DNA of 11,213 nucleotides from Desulfobacteraceae bacterium UBA2230 (GCA_002348005.1 DDYQ01000122.1:426-11638); one strand, 5' to 3'. Counted from the stretch's first letter, positions 1 to 6,243 are shown. Notes: generated by a model from the sequence alone, not told the origin. A program made the numbers and translations.

Positions 1-86
1 GCCTGGATGCCGGCGATACCGCCGCCCACCACCAGAACGGATCCTACGACATCTTTCTTGACGTCGGGTTTATTTGCTGCTTCCAT
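1..86 (-). CDS. hdrA: HdrA-like FAD-dependent heterodisulfide reductase subunit A, N-terminus only (partial)
   Basis: Only the first 28 codons are inside the window; the gene continues off the left edge. Translation from the ATG at 86-84 begins MEAANKPD and reaches the Rossmann dinucleotide-binding segment VLVVGGGIAGIQ (about residues 17-28). GSVLVVGGGIAGIQ is typical of the FAD-binding start of HdrA and related QmoA proteins, which act as cytoplasmic flavin electron hubs or bifurcating subunits in methanogens and sulfate reducers. The start is supported by a GAGGG ribosome-binding site about 6 nt upstream of the ATG. The gene is divergent from the response regulator at 397. Another Rossmann flavoprotein, or QmoA rather than HdrA, cannot be excluded from so short a piece; the IAGIQ wording is what favours HdrA. 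Confidence 0.72.
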   Translation of the reverse strand, partial: MEAANKPDVKKDVVGSVLVVGGGIAGIQ

Positions 87-181
87 TGAAATCCCTCATT
101 TTGATTGGTGATTAGTTCTCGTGTGCGGAACCGCCAGGGAATCGGATGCCTCCACGGCCGCAGAAAGCCACGCAACTGCAC

Positions 182-211
182 GGACGACAGTGCCAAAATG
201 GAACACAAAGG
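182..211 (+). promoter_or_regulatory. Candidate operator, copy 1 of a 30-bp direct repeat
   Basis: This copy shares 23 of 30 positions with 291-320. The invariant core is GTGCCAAAATGGAA (190-203), preceded at 4 nt by GGAC (182-185) and followed by AGG (209-211). The core is nearly a dyad: TGCCA-AAA-TGGAA, with 4 of 5 arm bases complementary. It lies about 100 bp upstream of the hdrA-like start and 186 bp upstream of the regulator start. Binding by the neighbouring response regulator is inference. Confidence 0.45.
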
Positions 212-290
212 TCAAGCGCTATTAATAGGATCTATTCCCGATAGTTGGAAAAAACGGGTCGATACCCGGGCGGGCGAAGCGGTCCGATCT

Positions 291-320
291 GGACAAATGT
301 GCCAAAATGGAATATTCAGG
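291..320 (+). promoter_or_regulatory. Candidate operator, copy 2 of a 30-bp direct repeat
   Basis: This is the second copy of the repeat at 182-211, with the identical 14-bp core GTGCCAAAATGGAA at 299-312 and the same upstream GGAC (291-294). The copies are in the same orientation with a period of 109 bp. It ends 76 bp before the response-regulator ATG, a position suited to autoregulation. Confidence 0.45.
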
Positions 321-396
321 GGCTGATTATGCCGAATCGGCATGGCTTGTAAAAATCTGCCGGATGAAGGCACTTAAGTGACGTGAAGAGATCGAA

Positions 397-1770
397 ATGG
401 CTAACCGTATCCTGATCATCGATGATGACCGCGACTATATGGAGTTGCTGGCCGGCAAGCTGCGCGCCATCGGTTATGACAACCTGCGCCTTACGGCCCA
501 CCCGCGTGAGGCCATGCGGGTCTGCGAAGAGGAGCCGATTTTCGACCTGGCGCTGATCGACATGACCTTGCCCGAGCTGGATGGATTGGCCATGCTGGAG
601 CACATCAAAAATCACAGCCCGGGCACCGAGTGCATCATGATCACGGCGATCAACGAGGCGCGCACGGCCGTGGAATGCCTTAAAAAAGGCGCTTATGATT
701 ACCTGGTCAAGCCGGTGGCCAAGGACGTGCTGGCCCTGATTCTGCCCAAGGCCCTTGAGCGCAAGCGGCTGCTCGACATCCTGGACATCGAAAAACGCCA
801 GGTCCATCCGGAGCTGATCAACCCGGCCCCGTTTGCCCCCCTGATCACGGCCTCACCCCTGATGCTGCGCGTGCTCAAAGAAGCCGAGCTGCATGCCGCC
901 GGCAACGTTCCGCTGCTGATCACCGGCGAGAGCGGTACGGGCAAGGAGCTGCTGGCCTGGGCCATCCACAACGCCAGCCCGCGCGCCAACCACCCCTTCA
1001 CGCTCATCAACATGGCCTCGATTGCGCCCGGACGGTTTGAAACCCAGTTGTTCGGCCAAACCTGCCAGGCATCCGGGGGGAACTGGGTGCATCACGCCGG
1101 CTTTCTCGAACATACCCATCAGGGGACGCTCTTCCTGGATGAAATCGGTGATCTTCCGCTGGATGAGCAGGGCAAGCTGCTGCGCATCCTGCAGGAGGGC
1201 GAATTCTGCCGCGTTGACGGGAAAGAACGCGTCTGTGTCGAGCTGCGCTTTATCGCCGCCACCCACGAGGACCTCGATTGCATGATGGCGCGCCGGGCCT
1301 TCCGCAAGGATCTCTTTTACCGCATCCGCGGCGGCTGGCTGCACCTGCCGCCCCTGCGCCGGCGCACCGAAGATATCCCGCTGCTGATCGACGCCTTTTT
1401 AGGCAAATATGAAGAATACCGCGATCCTCAACGCCGGCTCACGCCGCAGGCGCTTGATGTGCTCCTGCGCTATCCCTGGCCGGGCAACGTACGCGAACTC
1501 AAAACGGTGATCCAGTCGGCAGTCACGCTGGCCCAGGGGCATCCGCTGGATGCCGCCCACCTTCCCGCCCACGTGCGCGGCGCGGTGCACCGCGCAGCAC
1601 CAGCCGCATCTTTCGCCGACGAAGAGTTGCGTGATCTGGCGGCGGTAGAAAAAGAGCACATCCTGCGCGCCTACGGCCGCCATTCCGGAAACAAATCCCA
1701 GACCGCCAAAACCCTGGGCATCGGGCTCAATACATTGCGGCGCAAACTGGCCGTTTACGGGATAGAATAA
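397..1770 (+). CDS. NtrC-family response regulator (receiver, AAA+, Fis-type HTH) with degenerate GAFTGA loop
   Basis: This 457-aa protein resembles sigma-54 enhancer-binding response regulators. Residues 1-120 form a receiver with the acidic cluster IIDDD (7-11), phosphoacceptor D55 in LALIDM, T83 and K105. Residues about 147-380 form an AAA+ ATPase with Walker A GESGTGKE (177-184), Walker B GTLFLDE (243-249), an FRKDLFYR arginine segment (302-309) and sensor II WPGNVREL (361-368). Residues about 412-455 carry a Fis-type helix-turn-helix (GNKSQTAKTLGIGLNTLRRK). The position aligned with GAFTGA, after LFG, reads QASGGN (224-229) with the spacing to Walker B preserved, so the essential Phe and Thr are missing. 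The family normally remodels sigma-54 polymerase through that loop; this member may instead act with sigma-70 polymerase. No cognate kinase is adjacent. A weak GAAGAG lies upstream of the ATG. The divergent hdrA-like gene is a likely target (inference). Confidence 0.92.
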   Translation: MANRILIIDDDRDYMELLAGKLRAIGYDNLRLTAHPREAMRVCEEEPIFDLALIDMTLPELDGLAMLEHIKNHSPGTECIMITAINEARTAVECLKKGAYDYLVKPVAKDVLALILPKALERKRLLDILDIEKRQVHPELINPAPFAPLITASPLMLRVLKEAELHAAGNVPLLITGESGTGKELLAWAIHNASPRANHPFTLINMASIAPGRFETQLFGQTCQASGGNWVHHAGFLEHTHQGTLFLDEIGDLPLDEQGKLLRILQEGEFCRVDGKERVCVELRFIAATHEDLDCMMARRAFRKDLFYRIRGGWLHLPPLRRRTEDIPLLIDAFLGKYEEYRDPQRRLTPQALDVLLRYPWPGNVRELKTVIQSAVTLAQGHPLDAAHLPAHVRGAVHRAAPAASFADEELRDLAAVEKEHILRAYGRHSGNKSQTAKTLGIGLNTLRRKLAVYGIE

Positions 1771-1820
1771 GTCGCGAGCGTTCGGTGCCGCGTGCTGGTT
1801 TCATCGAATACACCACAGCC

Positions 1821-2744
1821 TCAGTCCTGCGTTTCCCCGAATTCGGGAAGCTGCTGCCGCTGATTCAGCAGCGGTGCAAAGAGATCGCCGTCGTGCTTCA
1901 ACCGGTCGAGCGCTTCGGGCAGGGTGACGGCGAACGGCTCGCCGCCGCGGGCGCGCCCGGCCAGCGCCTCCACTTCCCCCCATTTCAGGGGAAAGGCCAC
2001 TTGGGGCTGTTCGGCCGCCCGCAGCGAGTAGACGCACACCATGGTCTTGGAGGGGTCGTTCTGGCTCCAGTTGACGAAGACCTTGCCGCCGCGGTGCGGC
2101 TTGGCCATGCGCGCGGTGACCTGACCGGGGTCCTGTCGCTCAAGGTACTGGGCCACGGCTTTGGAAAAGCGCTTGGTGCGCTCGTAGGTAACACCGGGCG
2201 TATTCAGGGGCACATAGAGATGCAGCCCCTTCTTGCCCGAGCTTTTTACGTAGGCCTCGAGGCCCACCTGCGACAGCAGCGGCTTTAGCTGGAGGGCCAG
2301 GCGCGCGCAGTCGGTGACATCGGCGGGCGCCCCCGGATCGAGATCAAACACCATCAGATCGGGTTCCCCGATGGCCGGCACACGCGCCAGCGGCACGTGC
2401 AGCTCCAGGGAAGCGAGATTGGCCGCCCAGATCAGCGTCGAAAGATTGTTGACCAGACAGGCCTTAAGCGGTTTTGTGCCGCTCGGCAGGTCCGCGGTCT
2501 CGACCCATTCGGGATGATAGGAAGGGCAGCGCTTCTCGTAAAAACTGCCTTTGCCGGCCCCGTCCGGATAGCGCTTCAGGGTCAGCGGGCGGTTGCGCAG
2601 ATGCGGAAGCAGGTACGCTGCGACCTGGCGGTAGTAATCGAGAACATGGGCTTTGGTGTAGCCGCCCGTTGGAAAAAGCACCTTGTCCAGGTTGGACAAT
2701 TTCACCGGCCTGCCGTCCATGCGTACTGTTGTCGCCTTCTTCAT
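1821..2744 (-). CDS. ligD: Stand-alone LigD polymerase domain (NHEJ primase-polymerase)
   Basis: This 307-aa protein matches the LigD PolDom family of archaeo-eukaryotic primase-like polymerases, which fill gaps and add nucleotides at broken DNA ends during non-homologous end joining. Visible features are the N-terminal LSNLDKVLFP (17-25), YPDG (59-62), the catalytic metal motif VFDLDPG with D134 and D136, the nucleotide-binding SGKKGLHLYVP (169-179, H175), and WSQND...YSLRA (226-243). The third metal ligand, which I expect to be Asp just before WSQN, is Asn here (N225, codon AAC). No ligase or phosphoesterase domain is attached, and the length equals an isolated domain. It is the last gene of the cluster. 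Its ATG overlaps the stop of the upstream Ku gene in an ATGA arrangement, implying translational coupling. Stop is TGA; the regulator gene converges on it, 50 bp away. Confidence 0.93.
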   Translation of the reverse strand: MKKATTVRMDGRPVKLSNLDKVLFPTGGYTKAHVLDYYRQVAAYLLPHLRNRPLTLKRYPDGAGKGSFYEKRCPSYHPEWVETADLPSGTKPLKACLVNNLSTLIWAANLASLELHVPLARVPAIGEPDLMVFDLDPGAPADVTDCARLALQLKPLLSQVGLEAYVKSSGKKGLHLYVPLNTPGVTYERTKRFSKAVAQYLERQDPGQVTARMAKPHRGGKVFVNWSQNDPSKTMVCVYSLRAAEQPQVAFPLKWGEVEALAGRARGGEPFAVTLPEALDRLKHDGDLFAPLLNQRQQLPEFGETQD

Positions 2745-3523
2745 GATCCCTTCGCATTCTGCAGGCTTTCTTCCAGCGCCGCGAGAAGGTCGTTCGGCTC
2801 CTCCTCAAGGTCGGTCTCGACCTCCGGTGCCTCGACAGTGTCACCGGCCCGAATCTTCTCCTCCAGCAAGGCTTTCAGTCCCTCGCGGCGCTCGTCGGTA
2901 TACTTGGCCGGATCGAAGCCCGCAGTCATCTCCTGCATGATCTGCTTGATGCGCTCCTTGAGCGGCTCGTCCACTTCGGTTTTTTCCGGCTGCAATTCTT
3001 CGGCGCCCAGCACGTCCTGCGCATAGTGCAGCTTGATCAATCCCAGGGCGTCCTGAAGCGGCTGCACGGTCACCAGGTACTCCCGGTCGTGCATTACCAA
3101 ATGGGCCAATCCGGCCCTTGCACGCTGGTTGAGAATATCGACCAGCAGGCGATAGGGTTTCTCGCCGCCTTTACCGGGCAAAAGGTAGTAGGGCTGGCTG
3201 TAGTACACCGGCGGCACCTCCGATAGATGGATGAAATCCATGATCTCCACCGAATGACTGCGCTCGGGCGCTACCGAAGCCAGTTCTTCGTCGGCCAGGG
3301 CCACGTACTGTCCGGGTTCGATTTCGTAACCGCGCACGATCTCCTCTGCGGGTACGACCCGCTCTTCAGCAGGGCAGACCATGCGCCGTTTGAGCGGGGC
3401 GTAATCCTGGTCGTGCAGCATCGTAAAGCCGATCCCGCCACGGCGAACGGCACTGACCAGTTGGATGGGAATGGCCACCAGTCCGAAACTGATCGTGCCG
3501 CTCCATAAACTTCGACCCGGCAT
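2741..3523 (-). CDS. ku: Ku protein, DNA-end-binding NHEJ factor (paralogue partnered with polymerase gene)
   Basis: This 260-aa bacterial Ku would form a ring-shaped dimer that threads onto double-strand break ends and recruits LigD. The start MPGRSLWSGTISFGLVAIP is the standard opening of the family. Other hallmarks are MVCPAEERVVP, RGYEIEPGQYVAL, a VEIMDFI strand, VPPVYYSQPYYLLP and the C-terminal arm segment LKERIKQIMQEMT. The tail has an acidic stretch (VETDLEEEPND) and ends with the helix LLAALEESLQNA, matching the conserved bacterial Ku C-terminus. I chose the ATG at 3523 over an in-frame TTG at 3541 because AGGGAGAAG sits just upstream of the ATG and the family begins at MPGRS. It begins 43 nt after the ligase gene and overlaps the polymerase gene by 4 nt. 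It is clearly divergent from the Ku at 4562-5338, so it is not a recent duplicate. Confidence 0.95.
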   Translation of the reverse strand: MPGRSLWSGTISFGLVAIPIQLVSAVRRGGIGFTMLHDQDYAPLKRRMVCPAEERVVPAEEIVRGYEIEPGQYVALADEELASVAPERSHSVEIMDFIHLSEVPPVYYSQPYYLLPGKGGEKPYRLLVDILNQRARAGLAHLVMHDREYLVTVQPLQDALGLIKLHYAQDVLGAEELQPEKTEVDEPLKERIKQIMQEMTAGFDPAKYTDERREGLKALLEEKIRAGDTVEAPEVETDLEEEPNDLLAALEESLQNAKGS

Positions 3524-3566
3524 TTTAACTTCTCCCTTCAAAGATGGACAAGGTGCTTCAACCCCT

Positions 3567-4565
3567 CTAATCTTTCGCGCTAACGGGGTTGGGCTTCACC
3601 ACGTGTTCGGGCGCCTTGTCGTCACGCAGCCCCTTGAACGCGGCCTGCTGAATCAGTCCGCCGGGAGGCCAACGCCGGTATTCTACTTCGACCACCAGTT
3701 GGGGCCGCACAAATTGCACCGCCTGTTTGGGAACCGGTCCGGCAAAAGGATTGTCGCCGCTGCTCAGCGCACCCAGCCTTGAATGCAGCCCACCATGAAC
3801 TTCATCGCTGAACCCCGAGCCCACGCTGCCGGCATACATCAGGCGTTCCTGGTCATTGTAGTATCCCAACAGCAGAGAACCCACCCGGCCGGAGCTGGAC
3901 TGGGGCCTCCAACCGCCCACCACAAGGGAATGCCGCTGTATCAACTTGATTTTGCGCCAATTACCCGAACGCCGGCCCGGTTCATAGCGACTGTCCCCGT
4001 GCTTGGCGACAACCCCTTCCAGGCCGTGTTGCCGGGCGGTTTCAAGCACGGCCATTCCCCTGTTCGCATAACTGGGCGGTACCTGACAGCGCGGGTGATT
4101 CATCTCCAATCGCTCCAGTATGTATCGCCGCTGCGCGTATGGCGCATCCATAATGATCCAGCCCTCCAGAAAGAGGATGTCGAAAGGGTAGAACCGGACA
4201 GGCTGCACGCGCGCCAGCCGTGCCGCCTGCTCCGGGCCGGCATGCATACGGTGTTGCAGCAACCCGAAACTGGGGTACCCGCTGCGGTCCAGCGCCACGA
4301 TCTCGCCGTCCAGCACAAACGGCTGACCCAGCCGCAGACCCAGATCGTGCAACTCCGGGTAGCGGCCGGTGACATTCTGACCCGAGCGGCTCACGAGCGT
4401 CAGCGACCGACCGTCCCAGTAAACCATCACCCGCACGCCGTCCCATTTGAATTCGAAATGCCAACCCGATTTCACCGGCAGCTCCGCCGGCCGGCTCAGC
4501 ATGGGCGCAAGAGCGCGCGGCATCGCGCCCAACCGACATCCGGAACACCGCACCAGGCCGCTCAT
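3567..4565 (-). CDS. ligD: Stand-alone LigD ATP-dependent DNA ligase domain
   Basis: This 332-aa protein is an ATP-dependent DNA ligase of the LigD type, sealing nicks after end alignment in NHEJ. Nucleotidyltransferase motifs are complete: motif I FKWDGVR with the predicted adenylated lysine K40, motif III VLDGEIVALD (84-93), IIIa FYPFDILFLEG (125-135), motif IV EGVVAK (183-188) and motif V WRKIKL (203-208). An OB-fold follows with the typical VVEVEYRRWPPGGLIQQAAF region and a GLRDDKAPE motif VI (312-320). Neither polymerase nor phosphoesterase domain is fused. The ATG overlaps the stop of the upstream Ku by 4 nt (ATGA), which fixes the start although the Shine-Dalgarno is weak. An unusual short N-terminal extension holds C7 and C10 (RCSGC); family homology begins near MPRALAPMLSRP at residue 15. 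Confidence 0.94.
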   Translation of the reverse strand: MSGLVRCSGCRLGAMPRALAPMLSRPAELPVKSGWHFEFKWDGVRVMVYWDGRSLTLVSRSGQNVTGRYPELHDLGLRLGQPFVLDGEIVALDRSGYPSFGLLQHRMHAGPEQAARLARVQPVRFYPFDILFLEGWIIMDAPYAQRRYILERLEMNHPRCQVPPSYANRGMAVLETARQHGLEGVVAKHGDSRYEPGRRSGNWRKIKLIQRHSLVVGGWRPQSSSGRVGSLLLGYYNDQERLMYAGSVGSGFSDEVHGGLHSRLGALSSGDNPFAGPVPKQAVQFVRPQLVVEVEYRRWPPGGLIQQAAFKGLRDDKAPEHVVKPNPVSAKD

Positions 4566-5338
4566 CGGCTTCGCGCCTGTTTCAAACTGGCCTCGAGCGC
4601 CTGAACCAGCGCATCCCCGGAGGTGGTCGGACGGGGCCGGAAAGGGACGATCTTGATCTTGCGACCGGCGGCCTTCTGCTCGATCACCTCCCGCAGCTTG
4701 GCTTGATACTCATTTCGAAACTGCTCGGGCCGGAATGGGGCGCTCAAATTCTCGATCAACTCAGTGCCGATTTTCATTTCGCGCTCGGTGACCGTCACTC
4801 GAGGAAATTCGAGTTCATCGCGTGCCACTACTTCGTCGGCAAACCGTAAGGTCATCAGCTCCAGGCCGAAGCGGCCCGCCCGCAGCGCACCCAGATAGGT
4901 GCGGCGGCGCATGCTCCAACGGCAGATGCCGGTCAACCCGGCTTCGGCCAACGCCGCGGAAAGCGTGTTAAAGGGCCGTTGGCTGTTATCCGCCTCAAGG
5001 TAATAGAGCCGCTGATAAAAGCGCGGATCAATCTCTGCGTCGCGCACGAATTCGAGAACTTCTATGCTGCGCCCGCGCTGCGGTTCCAGCCCAGCCACTT
5101 CCGCATCCGAAACGATCACATATTGCCCCGGAGCCACCGAATAACCCTTGATTTGATGCTCCCTGGGTACGGGTACGTTTTCGTGTGAACAGACCATCTG
5201 CTGGCGCAGGCGAACCTGGTCGCTGGCGTGCAGCAGGTTGAAGGCGATGCGCTGCTCGCGCACCGAACTGTGCAGCTTAACCGGCACATGTACTTCGGCG
5301 AAGCTGATGTTACCCTTCCAGATCGTTCGACCGGCCAT
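4562..5338 (-). CDS. ku: Ku protein, DNA-end-binding NHEJ factor (paralogue partnered with ligase gene)
   Basis: This second Ku, 258 aa, is the first gene of the repair operon. It opens MAGRTIWKGNISFAEVHVPV and carries the family features MVCSHENVPVP, IKGYSVAPGQYVIV, IEVLEFV, EIDPRFYQRLYYLE and the arm helix EMKIGTELIENLSAPF. The C-terminal tail is basic (AAGRKIKIVPFRPRP), in contrast to the acidic tail of the other Ku, and ends in ALVQALEASLKQA, the same terminal helix pattern. The ATG at 5338 is preferred over an in-frame GTG at 5353 because GGAGAGGG lies immediately upstream and the family begins at this Met. Its stop overlaps the ligase start by 4 nt. Two non-identical Ku proteins in one operon could form homodimers or a heterodimer; the sequence alone cannot decide. 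Confidence 0.95.
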   Translation of the reverse strand: MAGRTIWKGNISFAEVHVPVKLHSSVREQRIAFNLLHASDQVRLRQQMVCSHENVPVPREHQIKGYSVAPGQYVIVSDAEVAGLEPQRGRSIEVLEFVRDAEIDPRFYQRLYYLEADNSQRPFNTLSAALAEAGLTGICRWSMRRRTYLGALRAGRFGLELMTLRFADEVVARDELEFPRVTVTEREMKIGTELIENLSAPFRPEQFRNEYQAKLREVIEQKAAGRKIKIVPFRPRPTTSGDALVQALEASLKQARSR

Positions 5339-5423
5339 AACCCTCTCCACCACAACCCACTTCCAATAGATCCAGAAAGTTCCGGCCGGAGCCTGGATTT
5401 GTAAATAAAGCGGTTAAAGTATT

Positions 5424-5451
5424 TTGACCTGCCGGGCAAAGTCATTATAAT
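5424..5451 (+). promoter_or_regulatory. Sigma-70-like promoter (TTGACC-N16-TATAAT)
   Basis: TTGACC at 5424-5429 and a perfect TATAAT at 5446-5451 are separated by 16 bp. Transcription would start near 5458, about 240 nt before the GNAT start and just ahead of the small ORF at 5522. Confidence 0.5.
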
Positions 5452-5521
5452 GGCGATCGGTCGTGAACCGGTTCGTGCCTCCATAGATGCTGCCGGCAAA
5501 TCAAAAGGACCGGAGAACAGC

Positions 5522-5629
5522 ATGCGGCCCGGCCTGCATCATGACCAATCGCTCGTGCGGTTAAACAAATTGACACAGTTACATGGCTATTCTACATTTC
5601 GGTCCTTCATCAGGCCTGGCAACCAGTAA
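5522..5629 (+). CDS. Possible 35-aa leader ORF (uncertain)
   Basis: An ATG at 5522 is preceded by GGAG with 6-7 nt spacing and opens a 35-codon frame beginning MRPGLHHDQSLVRL and ending RPGNQ at TAA (5627-5629). It lies downstream of the promoter at 5424-5451 and ends 71 nt before the GNAT start. I recognise no family and see no transmembrane segment. The second promoter (5570-5598) lies inside it, which argues that the frame may be fortuitous. It could be a leader peptide or untranslated 5' RNA. Confidence 0.18.
   Translation: MRPGLHHDQSLVRLNKLTQLHGYSTFRSFIRPGNQ
5570..5598 (+). promoter_or_regulatory. Sigma-70-like promoter for the GNAT gene (TTGACA-N17-TACATT)
   Basis: A consensus -35 TTGACA at 5570-5575 is followed after 17 bp by TACATT at 5593-5598 (4 of 6 matches to TATAAT). 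The predicted start near 5605 would give a leader of about 95 nt to the acetyltransferase. Confidence 0.5.
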
Positions 5630-5700
5630 ACGTTGAAACCGGAAGCTGTCCTGATGGGGCAGACAGACCGCCGCTGCAACGCCCTGTGGAGCGAAACGCC

Positions 5701-6243
5701 ATGTCGAAACCGATCAACCCTTCCGCTACGATTCACGTGCGCAGCGCGCTGCGGCCCGGCGACATCGGCGCCGTCATCCGCCTGCACGGCCTGGTATACG
5801 GCGCCGAGTACCAGTTCGATTATACCTTCGAAGGTTACGTGGCCGAAGGCCTCGTCCAGTTTTTGAAGGCGCACGACCCTGGGCGCGACTGTCTGTGGTT
5901 GGCCGAAGAAGAGGATCAGCTGGTGGGCTGCATCGCCATCGTGCACCGGACGAACACAGAGGCCCAGTTGCGCTGGTTTCTATTGCATCCGGATTTCCGG
6001 GGACAGGGATTGGGGCGCCGGCTGCTGAACCAGGCGCTCGACTTTTGCCGGGCAGCCGGCTACCAGACCGTGCTGCTGTGGACCGTGCGTGGGCTGCAAG
6101 CCGCCACCCACCTTTATCGCTCGGCAGGCTTCCGCATAACCGAAGCGCACACCGCCAGCCTTTGGGGCCGCACCATCACCGAAGAGCGCTACGATCTCAG
6201 CCTGGCTGCGTCGGAACACTACTCGCTGCGCTCTACATTGTAG
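5701..6243 (+). CDS. GNAT-family N-acetyltransferase
   Basis: This 180-aa protein is a single GNAT domain that should transfer an acetyl group from acetyl-CoA to an amine; the substrate is unknown. The acetyl-CoA pyrophosphate-binding motif A is clear: LRWFLLHPDFRGQGLGRRLL, with RGQGLG at residues 100-105. Motif B appears as LYRSAGF (138-144) followed by a beta-strand ending RYDLSL. The pattern LLWTVRGLQAATHLYRSAGF resembles the acetyltransferase half of MarR-GNAT fusion proteins, but no MarR domain is present here. I chose ATG 5701, with GGAG 9 nt upstream, over an in-frame GTG at 5686 that overlaps that site. It stands alone on the plus strand, divergent from the repair operon and convergent with the aminotransferase; a role in repair is not implied. 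Confidence 0.9.
   Translation: MSKPINPSATIHVRSALRPGDIGAVIRLHGLVYGAEYQFDYTFEGYVAEGLVQFLKAHDPGRDCLWLAEEEDQLVGCIAIVHRTNTEAQLRWFLLHPDFRGQGLGRRLLNQALDFCRAAGYQTVLLWTVRGLQAATHLYRSAGFRITEAHTASLWGRTITEERYDLSLAASEHYSLRSTL

Larger units (their letters stand above)
87..396. other. Divergent intergenic region between hdrA-like gene and response regulator
   Basis: No credible gene is present in these 310 bp. The region must hold the promoters of both divergent genes. I looked for a sigma-54 type GG-N10-GC element next to the TTGGCAC-like sequences read on the minus strand, and the spacing does not fit on either copy. No good TTGACA/TATAAT pair is seen either. The notable content is a pair of imperfect 30-bp direct repeats (182-211 and 291-320), annotated separately, and a short inverted repeat AATAG-GAT-CTATT at 224-236. 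Confidence 0.6.
5339..5700. other. Divergent intergenic region between ku operon and GNAT gene
   Basis: These 362 bp should contain promoters for the minus-strand repair operon and the plus-strand acetyltransferase. Two plus-strand sigma-70-like promoters are visible and annotated separately, with a possible 35-codon ORF between them and the GNAT gene. For the ku operon I see no convincing -35/-10 pair. The ATTATAAT at 5444-5451 is self-complementary and could supply a -10 for either direction, but a matching minus-strand -35 is absent. Confidence 0.55.

Noticed and set aside
190..203. Minus-strand TTGGCAC as the -24 part of a sigma-54 promoter
   Set aside because: The required GC dinucleotide 10 bp after GG is absent at both repeat copies.
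1836..1847. Perfect 12-bp palindrome CCCGAATTCGGG
   Set aside because: It lies in the coding sequence of the LigD polymerase C-terminus (codons for LPEFG) and is explained by codon use; no T-run follows.
1851..1874. CTG/CAG-rich inverted repeat possibly ending convergent transcripts
   Set aside because: It is inside the polymerase coding region (Gln/Leu codons) and lacks a T-tract on either strand.
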